64,000 nt of DNA from Methylosinus trichosporium OB3b (GTDB lineage Bacteria; Pseudomonadota; Alphaproteobacteria; Rhizobiales; Beijerinckiaceae): NCBI RefSeq assembly GCF_002752655.1, contig NZ_CP023737.1, forward strand, positions 3,682,001 through 3,746,000, written 5' to 3'. The notes under the pieces were generated by a model. It did no database searches, was not told the origin of the DNA, and saw nothing but the letters and a program-made list of their open reading frames with translations. The translations under genes and the position numbers were made by a program. Shown in pieces: positions 36,878 through 48,800 of this stretch; the first letter of the stretch is position 1, and every line of letters starts with the position of its first letter.

Positions 36878-39800
36878 TCACAAGTCGATCACCTCGTAAT
36901 CACCGTTCGCAGGCGACGCGATTTCGCGGCCGGCGCGCGCGGAAAGTCCGGCATTCACGACCTCCGCCATTTCCGCGACCGTGCGCGCTTCGAAGAGCGA
37001 CCGCAGCGGAATCTGAATGTCGAAGGCCATCTGGATGCGGGATGCGATCTGCGTCATGAGCAGGGAGTGCCCTCCGAGCTCGAAGAAATTATCGCGGACG
37101 CCGACGGCGTCGACGCGCAGGACGTCGGCCCAGATTTTGGCGAGGGCGCGTTCGGCGTCATTGCGCGGGGCGACGAATTTGTCGGCGAGCTGCGCGGCGA
37201 TGTCGGGCTCCGGCAGGGCCTTGCGATCCACCTTGCCGTTGCGCGTCAGCGGCAGCGCGCCGAGGTTCACAAAGGCTGACGGAATCATATAATCGGGCAG
37301 GCTCTGGCGCAGATAGGCGCGCAGCTCCTCCGGCTCCGGCTCACGATCGCGGCCGACCACATAAGCGACGAGTCGATAGACGCCGCGCGACGCTTCGCGC
37401 GCGACCACAGCGGCCGCGCAGACGTCGACATGAGCGGAGAGACAGGCTTCGACTTCTCCCGGCTCGATGCGATGGCCGCGGATCTTCACCTGATGATCGA
37501 CGCGGCCGAGAAACTCGATGACGCCATCGGCGCGATAGCGGCCGAGATCGCCGGTGCGATAGAGGCGCGAGCCGGGCGGGCCGAAGGGATCGGGCGCGAA
37601 AGACGCCGCGGTGAGATCGGCGCGTCCGAGATAGCCACGCCCCACCTGCACGCCGGCGACGCAAATCTCGGCGTCGACGCCGATCGGCGCCGGATCGAGC
37701 CAGCGATCGAGAAGATAGATCTTCGTATTGTCGACGGGGCGTCCGATCGGAACGCTGAGCTCATCGCCCATCGGCGGCTCGATGATCGGATGATAGGTCA
37801 CATCGTCCGAACATTCGGCGGGGCCATAGGCGTTGAGCAGTCTCACCTGCGGATAGCGCTCCATGAATCGCCGGCACAGCTCCGGCGCGAAGGCTTCGCC
37901 GCAAGGCAGCAGCCAGCGCAATCCGTCGATCGACGCGTCGCTGTCGGCGAGCTCGAGCAGCGCGCGGATCATCGACGGCACCGCCTCCAATATGGTGACG
38001 CCGCGCGCGATCTCCGCGGCGAGACGCTGGGGATCGCGCGAGACGGCGTCGGGGAAGATCTCGACGCGCGCGCCGATGGTGAGCGCGGTGAGGAATTGCC
38101 AGACGGAGATGTCGAAACATTGCGATGCGGTCTGGGCGATCACATCGTTTTCGGTGAGGCCGAGCGCGGGAATCTTGGTGACGAGATTGTTGAACATTCC
38201 GCGATGCTCGACCATCGCGCCCTTGGGCTTTCCAGTGGAGCCGGAGGTGAAGATGACGAAGGCGAGATTGTCCGGCGCCTGGCGGCGCGGCGGATTGTCC
38301 GTGCGGCTCTCGCTCGCTTCGAGCGTTGCGAGATCGAGCAGGCGCGGCTGGTCGTCGCCGAGCGTCGCAGCGATGTCGCGGGCGCGGTTGCGCAGGGCAG
38401 CGCCGGCGGCGAGCAGAGCGACCTCGCTCTCGGCGAGCACTTGCGCGATGCGCCCGTCGGGATGCGCGGGATCGAGCGGCAGATAGGCGCCGCCGGCCTT
38501 GAAGATCGCCAGAATGGCGACGAGGAAGTCGACGCCGCGATCATCGAGCAGAGCGACGACGACATCGGGTCCGACTCCGCATCGGCTCAAGGCGTGCGCG
38601 AGCTTATTGGCGCGCATGTTCAGCTCGCCATAGCGAATGGAGACGTCGCCGCAGGCGACGGCGATGCGGTTCGGCGCCGTCGCCGCTTGCGCCTCGAAGC
38701 GCGCGACGAGATCGAGCGGCTCGCCATGATCGCGATCCGTCGCGTTCCAGGCGACCGTCAGCTCCTCCACCTCCGCTGGCGACAACAGCGCCAGCTCGCA
38801 GACGCGAGAATCGGGCGTTCGGATCATGCCCTCGAGCAATCGACGATAGTGATCGACCATTCGGTCGGCCGACTCCGCATCGAGCAGCGTCTGATTATAG
38901 GTCAGGCGCAGATGCAGCCTCTCATTGGGCATGACGCTGAGATTGAGCGGATAGTTCGAATGCGTCCGCGACGAATAGCTCAGCACTTCGAGCGGCAGCT
39001 CGCTGCGACGCAGCGATTCGTTCACCGGCACATTCTCATAGACGACGAAGCTGTCGAAGAGCTGCTCGCCGCGTTCGATCTCGCTCCATTTTTGAATGTC
39101 GGTGAGCGGCGCATATTCATATTGCCGCATCTCCGCCGTTTGCGACAGCAGACGGCGCAGCCAGTCGGCGATGCGCGCGGACGGCTCCACCGTGACCCGG
39201 CAGGGCAGAGTGTTGATGAACAGCCCCGCCATGTCCTCGACGCGGTCGAGCTCGCCCGGACGCCCGGCCACAGTGACGCCGAACACTATTTCGCTGCGGT
39301 TGAGATAATGGACCATCAGCAGCGCCCATGCGCCCTGCAGAAACGCGCTGGTCGTCAACCGATGCCTGCGGCAGGCCTCATGCAGCGCGGTCGTGTCCTC
39401 CTTGGAGAGCTCGGCCTGCGCATCGGTCACCTCGACCTCTCCCGGCGCGAGCGAGCGCCGGGGACGTTTCGCCGCTAGAAACGTCGGCGTCCTGAATCCT
39501 GCGAGCGCCTCGCGCCAATAGCTCTGCGCCGCGTCGAGGTCCTGGCGCTGCAGCCATGCGATATAGGCGCGATAGGGCGTGGCGACGCGCGTCGGCGCCG
39601 GCGCGCCCCTGAGCGCCGCCTCATAGTAGCGCAGAAAATCGGCGAGCAGCAGCGGCAGACACCAGGCGTCCAGCATGATGTGATGATGGCTGCGAATATA
39701 GGTCCAGCGATCCGGCCCGGTGCGGATGAGGCGCATGCGCAGGATCGGCGCGCGATCGAGAGTGAGGCCGGAGGTAAGCTCGTCATGGAGCATCGTCTGC

Positions 39801-42800
39801 AGCTGCAGTCCTCTCTCCTCCTCTTCGAGGTCGCGCCAGTCGAACAGCTCGCACGGCATTGGGACCGATTTCAGCGCGATCTGGTGAGGCCGCTCGTCCG
39901 TCGTCCAATAAAACGCCGTCCGTAGCATCGAATGCGAATCGACGACCTGGCGCCATGCATGCCGGAACGCGTCGACGTCGAGATCGGCCTTCAGCTCGAT
40001 CACGTCCTGCATCAGATAAATGCCGGAATGTGGGTCGAGCAGCGTGTGCAGCAGCAATCCCTGCTGCATCGGCGCCGCGGGATAGATATCCTCGACATTG
40101 GCGGGATCGGTGATCAGCCTGTCGAGATCGGCTTGTCCGAGCGTCGACAGCGGGAAGTCTGATGGCGTGAAGCTCGATGTCTCGACGTCGAGGCAATGAC
40201 GCACGAGCCCTTCCAGCTCGCGCTTCCATTCGGCGGCGAGAGCTTCGATGGTCGAGCGCGAATAGCGCTCTGCGCTGAAGCGCCAGCAGAGGCGCAGGCA
40301 GCCGTCGGTCACATCGCCGACAATCTCCCACTCATGGCTGAAGCTTCCTTCGAGCGAGAGATTTTCCCCGCTCGCGCCCGTCGCCGGGGCGAAGGGCGAA
40401 TCGGGCGAGAGGGCCTGATCGAGCCGGCCGAGATAGTTGAAGAGGATATCGCCGCGCGCGCCGCCTTCGTCGCGCAGATAGCGCCGAACGCCATGATAGA
40501 AGCCATTGGTCGGTATGCGCCGCAGCTGCTCCTTGACCGATTTGATCAGCTGTTCGGGATCGCTCTCGAGAACGTCCTGCAGCCGCACCGGATAGATGCT
40601 CGTGAACCAGCCGACCGTGCGGCTCACATCGACTCCGGCGATCACATCCTCGCGCCCATGTCCTTCGAGATCGATCGTGACCACGTTCGATCCCGTCCAG
40701 GCGCAGACAGCGCGCGCGAAGGATGCGAGCAGCAGCTCGTTGATGCGCGTGTGATAGGCCGCCGGCGCGTCTTGCAGTAGCGCCCGCGTCGTCTCGGCGT
40801 CGAGCGCGACCCGCGCTTCGGCGCCGTGCCGCCGCCGGCGCGACCCGCGAGGGTTCTCGACGTGAAGCGGCTGCGCCTCGATCTCGTCGAGCGCCGACCA
40901 ATAGTCGATGTCGCCGGGTGGAATCGCCGTCTGCGACAGGCGTCGCGCCCATGTCCGGTAGGAGGTCGTCTTCGCCGGGAGCGTGATCGCTCGCCCGCTC
41001 TTCGCCTGCCGGCAGGCGCTTTCCATATCCTCGAGCAGGATGCGCAGGCTGACTCCGTCCACGACGAGATGATGCGCGGCGAGGAGAATGCGTGGTTTTG
41101 CCGACGCGCCCAAATCGAACCAGACGATGCGAAACAGCGGCCCGGCCGCAAGATCGAAACGTCGCTGCCACTGCGTCGCCCGCGCGGCGATCGTCTCTTC
41201 ATGTGCTTCGGCAGGAACCGAGGACAGGTCTTCCACGTGAAAGACGTCGCCTTCCTCCGAGGGCGCGACGAAAGCCGACCAGCCTCTTTCTCGCTGGGTG
41301 AAGCGCATGCGCAGCGCGTCATGATGCTCGACGAGACGGCGCGTCGCCGTCTCGAAATCAGCCGGCGTCATTTCGTCGCGCAGCTCGAGCAGGACGGCGA
41401 GATTCCAATGATGGGGCTCGTCGAGCTCCTGCTCGAAGAACCAATGCTGGATGGGCGTCAGCGGCGCCTCGCCCGCGACGACGCCTTCTTCCACGATCGC
41501 CGACTGCGCGCGCGCTGCCTCGGCGAGCTGCGCCACCGTGGGAAGGTCGAAGATCTGCTTGGGCATCAGCGTCAGCCCGGCGCGGCGCGCCCGGCTGACG
41601 ATCTGAATGCTGAGAATGGAATCGCCTCCGAGCTCGAAGAAATTATCGTGGACGCCGACGGCGTCGACGCGCAGGACGTCGGCCCAGATTTTAGCGAGGG
41701 CGCGTTCGGCGTCATTGCGCGGGGCGACGAATTTGTCGGCGAGCTGCGCGGCGATGTCGGGCTCCGGCAGGGCCTTGCGATCGACCTTGCCGTTGCGCGT
41801 CAGCGGCAGCGCGCCGAGGTTCACAAAGGCTGACGGAATCATATAATCGGGCAGGCTCTGACGCAGATAGGCGCGCAGCTCCTCCGGCTCCGGCTCACGA
41901 TCGCGGCCGACCACATAAGCGACGAGTCGATAGACGCCGCGCGACGCTTCGCGCGCGACCACAGCGGCCGCGCAGACGTCGACATGAGCGGAGAGGCAGG
42001 CCTCGACTTCTCCCGGCTCGATGCGATGGCCGCGGATCTTCACTTGATGATCGACGCGGCCGAGAAATTCGATGACGCCATCGGCGCGATAGCGGCCGAG
42101 ATCGCCGGTGCGATAGAGGCGCGAGCCGGGCGGGCCGAAGGGATCGGGCGCGAAGGACGCCGCGGTGAGATCGGCGCGTCCGAGATAGCCGCGCCCCACC
42201 TGCACGCCGGCGACGCAAATCTCGGCGTCGACGCCGATCGGCGCCGGATCGAGCCAGCGATCGAGAAGATAGATCTTCGTATTGTCGACCGGGCGTCCGA
42301 TCGGAACGCTGAGCTCATCGCCAATCGGCGGCTCGATGATCGGATGATAGGTCACATCGTCCGAACATTCGGCGGGGCCATAGGCGTTGAGCAGTCTCAC
42401 CTGCGGATAGCGCTCCATGAATCGCCGGCACAGCTCCGGCGCGAAGGCCTCGCCGCAAGGCAGCAGCCAGCGCAATCCGTCGATCGACGCGTCGCTGTCG
42501 GCGAGCTCGAGCAGCGCGCGGATCATCGACGGCACCGCCTCCAATATGGTGACGCCGCGCGCGATGTCCGCGGCGAGACGCTGGGGATCGCGCGAGACGG
42601 CGTCGGGGAAGATCTCGACGCGCGCGCCGATGGTGAGCGCGGTGAGGAATTGCCAGACGGAGATGTCGAAACATTGCGATGCGGTCTGGGCGATCACATC
42701 ATTTTCGGTGAGGGCGAGCGCGGGAATCTTGGTGACGAGATTGTTGAACATTCCGCGATGCTCGACCATCGCGCCCTTGGGCTTTCCAGTGGAACCGGAG

Positions 42801-45800
42801 GTGAAGATGACGAAGGCGAGATTGTCCGGCGCGTGACGACGCGGCGGATTGTCCGTGCGGCTCTCGCTCGCTTCGAGCGTTGCGAGATCGAGCAGGCGCG
42901 GCTGGTCGTCGCCGAGCGTCGCAGCGATGTCGTGGGCGCGGTTGCGCAGGGCGGCGCCGGCGGCGAGCAGAGCGACCTCGCTCTCGGCGAGCACTTGCGC
43001 GATGCGCCCGTCTGGATGCGCGGGATCGAGCGGCAGATAGGCGCCGCCGGCCTTGAAGATCGCCAGAATGGCGACGAGGAAGTCGACGCCGCGATCATCG
43101 AGCAGAGCGACGACGACATCGGGTCCGACGCCGCATTGGATCAAGGCGTGGGCGAGGCGATTGGCGCGCGCATTCAGCTCGCCATAGCGAATGGAGCCGT
43201 CGCCGCAGGCGGCGGCGATGCGGTTCGGCGCCGTCGCCGCTTGCGCCTCGAAGCGCGCGACGAGATCGAGCGGCTCGCCATGATCGCGATCCGTCGCGTT
43301 CCAGGCGACCGTCAGCTCCTCCACCTCCGCTGGCGACAACAGCGCCAGCTCGCAGAGGCGAGAATCGCAATTGACGATCAGCTGCTCCAGCGAGCGCCGG
43401 AACGCCTCTGCGATCCGCTGCACCGTCTCGGCGTCGAAGCGCTCGCGATCATAAGTGAGGCGCAGGCCGAGGGTCTCGCCGGGAATGGCGACGAAGGTGA
43501 GCGGATAATTGGTGTGAACGCGCAGCTGCAGCAGATCGATGTCGAGCACGTCCTTCTCCCCTCGCACGGATGGGTCGAGCGGCGCGTTCTCGAAGGTCAG
43601 CAGATGCTGGAAGAGCGGCGCGTCGGAGCGCGAGATGGCGCTCCAGCGCTGGATGTTCGTCTGGGGAACGAACTCATATTGGCGCATCTCGAGATTGTCC
43701 GCGAGAATCTCGCGGAGCCAATCGATGACAGGCTTGCGTCGGTCGATCCTGACGCGCAAGGGCAGGCTGTTGATGAATAGCCCGAGCGTCGCGTCGGCGC
43801 CGTCGAGATCGATCGGCCGGCCGGACGCGGTGACGCCGAAGACGACATCGTCGACCCCGCCGGCGCGTCCGAGAGTGAGCGCGAGCGCTCCTTGCACGAA
43901 AGTGTTCAGCGTCAGCCGGCGTTGCTGAACGAGCGCTCTGAGCCGCTCGTACATCTCGTTGGAAAGGTCGACGACGATATCCTCGACGAAGGAGACGGCG
44001 TCGCGTGTCGACGGTTTCGCCCCGACGAGCGGCGTCGGCTCGACGAATCCGTCGAGATGGGCGCGCCAGAACTGCTCGGCTGTCCGCTCGCTCTGTTCCG
44101 CGATCCATTCGATATAGCGCCAGAACTGCGGCGCCGGCGCAAATTCCGTGGCCTCTCCCTTTCGCACAGCGGCATAGTGCCGGCGAACGTCGAGGATGAG
44201 CAAAGACGTGCACCAGTCGTCCAATATGATGTGATGGAAGCTGCGCACGCAGATGTGACGATCATCTGCGAGGCGAAAGATGCGGATGCGCATGAGCGGC
44301 GCCTGCGCGAGGTCGAAGCCCGCTTCCCTTTCGGCGGCGAGCGCGCGATCGATCGCGTTCGTCTGCTCCTGTTCCGTGGCTCCGCTCAGATCCGTGACCT
44401 CGAAGGGAAGCGCCGCGGCGCGATGCACGATTTGATGCGGCCGTCCTTCGCTCGACCAGTCGAAGGAGGTGCGTAGAATGTCGTGCCGGTCGATAACGCG
44501 CCGCCACGCTTCTAGGAAGGCGTCGATATCGAGCGCGCCTTTGATCTCGTAGCGGTCCTGCATCAGATAGAGGCCGGTCCCCTGCTGCGAGAGCGCATGG
44601 AACAACATGCCTTCCTGCATGGGCGTGAGCGGATATATATCCTGAGCGTCACCATGCACAGCCTTCAATCGCTCGACATCGGTTGCGCCGAGCTGGGCGA
44701 GAGAGAAGGGCGTCGAACGCCGCTCGCGAGTCGGCTCCGTCCCGTCTTTCGCGACGCGCAGGCGCGGAGCGAGAGACGCTGCGGTCGGATATTGGAAGAA
44801 ATCGCGCGGCGCCGCCTCATATCCTCGCAGTCTCAGCGCGCTCGCCGCCTGAATTGCGCGGATCGAATCGCCGCCGAGATCGAAGAAGTCGTCGTCGGCG
44901 CCGACGCGCGCGAGGCCGAGCGTCTCGGCGAACACGGCGCAGATCGCTGCTTCCGTCTCGGTCGTCGGCGCGACATAGCGTTCGCTAAGCAAAGCGTCGA
45001 CGTCCGGCGCGGGAAGCGCCTTGCGATCGACCTTGCCATTGTCGAGCCGCGGCAGGCGCTGCAGCGCCACGACGAAATGCGGCGTCATATAGTGCGGGGC
45101 CTCGCTTCGAAACGCCTCTTTCACCGCCCGCGGCTCGAGCTCGCCGACGACATAAGCGACGAGCCGCTTGTCTCCGGTTGCGTCGGCTCGCGCCACGACC
45201 GCCGCCTCGCGGACGCCGGGCAGTCGCGACAGCACATCCTCCACTTCGGAGATTTCGATGCGATGACCGCGAATCTTCACCTGCTGGTCGGAGCGGCCCA
45301 TGAATTCGAGCTTTCCATCCGCGCGATATCTCGCGCGATCCCCGGTGCGATAGAGACGCTCGCCGAAGCCGAACGGATCGGGTGTGAATTTCGTCGCGGT
45401 CAGCTCCGCGCCGCCGCGATAGCCGCGCGCGACTCCTGCTCCGCCCACGCAGAGCTCGCCGGCGATTCCGACTGGCGCGAGTTCGCCATTTTCATCGAGA
45501 ACATAAGCGCGAGAGCCGGGAATCGCGCGGCCGATGCTGACGCCCGATGAGAGATCGTCTTCCGTGCTCAGCTGCTCGGCGGCGCACCAGACCGAGCATT
45601 CCGTCGGACCATATTCATTGATCAGCGCTGCTTCTGGAAGCGTGTGAAAATGGCGCTCGACCACATCGGCGCCGCAGGCCTCGCCGGCGACGATGCAGCA
45701 TTTCAGCATCGTCCGCTCTCCGCGCGAGAGCTCTCCGAGCAGCTCGCGGTGGAAGGAGGGGAGACAGAGGAAATGGGTGATGTCGCGGCTCGCGATGATC

Positions 45801-48800
45801 TCCTTCAACGCGACGGGATCGCGGCGCGTCGTCTCGGCGACGAGATGGAGCCGTCCGCCGCGCGCCAGCGTCCAGAATAATCCCGCAAAGGAGCTGTCGA
45901 AGGAAAGCGAGGAGAGAAGCAGAAAGTCGTCGACCGTCTGCGGATAGAAGGCGAAGCGCGCGAGGAGGGACGCGACCGCATTGCGATGCGTCGCCATCAC
46001 GCCTTTGGCGCCTCCCGTGGAGCCGGAGGTGTAGACGATATAAGCGAGGTTGTCGGGATGGGCACTGGAGACCACGGCGTCATTCGAAACATCCGCGAGC
46101 TCGTCGGCGTCGACGAGAATCTTAGGAATCACGCAGTCGAGGCGTGGCAGGCTTTGCGCGGAGATCAAGGCGCGCGCGCCGGAATCTGCGAGCATGTAAC
46201 GCAGCCGCTCCGACGGATAGGCCGGGTCCAGCGGAACGAAGGCGCCGCCCGCCACGAGCACGCCGAGCACAGACGCGACATAATCCAGTCCGGGATCGAG
46301 GAGCACGCCGACGGGCGTCTCCGGCCCTATTCCCGCTCGTTGCAGCAGGCGCGCGATTTGATTGGCGCGCAGACGCAATTCGCCATAGGTCAGCGATCCA
46401 TCCTCGGCGACGACGGCGATATCGTCGCTGCGCGCGTCCGCGCCGATGAGGTCGTGCAGCAATGTTTCGCGCGGCGCGCTCAGCTCATCGCCTGTCGATC
46501 GGACGAGAATCGTTCGCCGCTCGGCTTCGTCGAGCATGTGGGCGTCGCCGATGCGACAGTCGGGCGATCGCAGCAGAGCGTCGAGGAGCCTCGCATAGCG
46601 ATCGGCCATCGCCGCGACGGACGAGCGCGACAGCACCTGCTCGCTGAATTGAAAGGAAAGGGCGAGACGACCCTCGTGCTCCGCCGCCATCACCTTGAGG
46701 TCGAACATTTCGACGCGGTTGCTCAGCGCCACGGGCTTCGCCGCCACGCCGAGCAGATCGATCGCGCCGAGCTCCTCGCCCAGCGACAGAGCCGCCGCGG
46801 CGCTGGGCGCGCCGCCCTGCGCTTGCTGCAGAACGAACCAGGTCTGATAGATCGGCCATTGATCGTCGACGCGGACGGGATTGAGGCGCTCGACGACGAG
46901 CTGGAACGGAAAGCGCTGATGGACGATCGCGCCCTTCACTTGTTCATTCACTCGGCGCAGCAGATCGATGAAGCGATCCTGAGGCGCGATCTTCGATCTT
47001 ATGGCGATGGGATTGACGCAATTGCCGACGGTTGCGGCGGCGGCGTGGTCGAGACGCCCGCTCGCGGCGCCGCCGACGATGATGTCGTCCTGTCCGCAGG
47101 AGCGTCGCAGCAGCGCGAAATAGACGGTGAGCAGCGCCGAATAGAGGCTGACGCCCTCGCGTCTGGCGAGGTCCTTCAGTCGACGCGTCGCGCTGTCGTC
47201 GATCATGAGAAGCGTCGATCCGCCGCGATAGTCGCGGCGGCCTGCGCGGCGAAAATCCTGCGGCAGATCGAGAACCGGAAGCGGCCCGGCGAGCTGCTCG
47301 CGCCAATAGGTCCAATCGCGCTCCGCCGCGGCGGAGGCGAGATAATCGGCTTCAGCGGCGACGAAGGCGCCATAGCGCGGCTCGGCGGCCGTCTGCGCCT
47401 CGCCGCGATAGCAGCGGTCGAGCTCGTCGAGCAGCAGGACCAGCGACCATTGATCGACGGCGATGTGATGCGCGACGAACAAGAGCGCATGGCGGTCCTC
47501 GGTGACACGATAGAGCACGACCCGCAGCGGCGGCTCGTTCTCTATGTCGAATGACCGGCGCGCCTCCTTCGACATTGCGTCGCGCAGCTCCGCATCGCTC
47601 CAATGCGCGGCTTTTTCGACGCGCAGGACCAGCGGCGCGTCGTTCAGAGCGACGCGCTCGGCCATGTCTTCGCCGGCGCATGGCCGAAACACGGTTCGCA
47701 GCTGCTCGTGCCGCTCCACCAGGCAGTGAATTGCGCGCTGCAGACGCTCGACGTCGATCGGCGCCTCGAAGCCGATCGCAAGATGCAGATTATAGGCTTC
47801 GCCCGCGCCTTCGAGACGATGGATCGTCCACATGGAGCGCTGCGTGAAGGAGAGGGCCGAATCCCTACGCTCATGCGGCGCAGCGCCCAGTGAGGGCGGC
47901 GTGCTCCCATCGACGATCCGCAGCATGGCGTCGGCGGCCGTCGCCATGCTCACATTCGAGAGCAGCAGCTCGATCGGCGCGTCGATGTCGAGAGCGGCGT
48001 CGATGCGATGCTTCAGCTCGACAGCGCGAAGCGAGCTCAGCCCGACGTCGACGAAGGAGGCGGCGTCGCTCACCTCGCGCTCGGACATGTCGAGAATCTC
48101 GGCGGCGCTCGTCGACAGGAACCGTCGCAGCAGCGCAGCGCGTTGCTCGGCGTCGACATAGCTCATCGCTTGCCTCAGGAAGGCGCTCGGGCGCGGCGCC
48201 GCTTCGTGTCGCTTCAACGTCGCTTCGGCCTCGGGCCGCGCGCGGCTCCATTGCGCGATCACGGTCAATTCATCGGCGAGGAGCAGCCGGCGGCATTCGG
48301 AGCGGCGCAGCTTTCCACTCGATGTCTTGGGAATGGAGCCTGGGCGCGCCAGCACGACATGCGCCGGCTCGACGCCGAGATCTTCGGCGACGCAGCGGCG
48401 AATGAGAGTGAGGATGTCGGCGTGAGCGCTCTCGCTCGCCGCGGCGGCCGCGCGATCGGGCTCGGCGATCACGACGAGCCGCTCCTCGTCGGCCTGTGTG
48501 AGCGAGAGAGCGGCGACGGCGCCCGGACGCAGATCGGCGACGCGCTGCTCGATCGCCGCCTCGACATCCTGCGCGTGAATATTGCGTCCGGCGACGATGA
48601 TCATGTCTTTCAATCGTCCAGCGATGAAAAGCTCGCCATCCTCGAAGAAGCCGAGATCGCCGGTCCGCAGATAAGGCCCTCGATCTTCGCCGGCGATGCG
48701 CGCCCCGAACACGCGCGCGCTATCCTCTGGCCGTTCCCAATAGCCGCGTGCGACTCCCGGCCCGGCGACCCAGATCTCTCCGACGGCGGCGGGACCGCAG

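Noticed and set aside
37430..39478. Large plus-strand frames opposite the NRPS (also 41984-43780, 45986-47554 and 48008-49981)
   Set aside because: All lie antisense to intact NRPS domains; the first two resemble each other only because the A domains underneath are duplicated.
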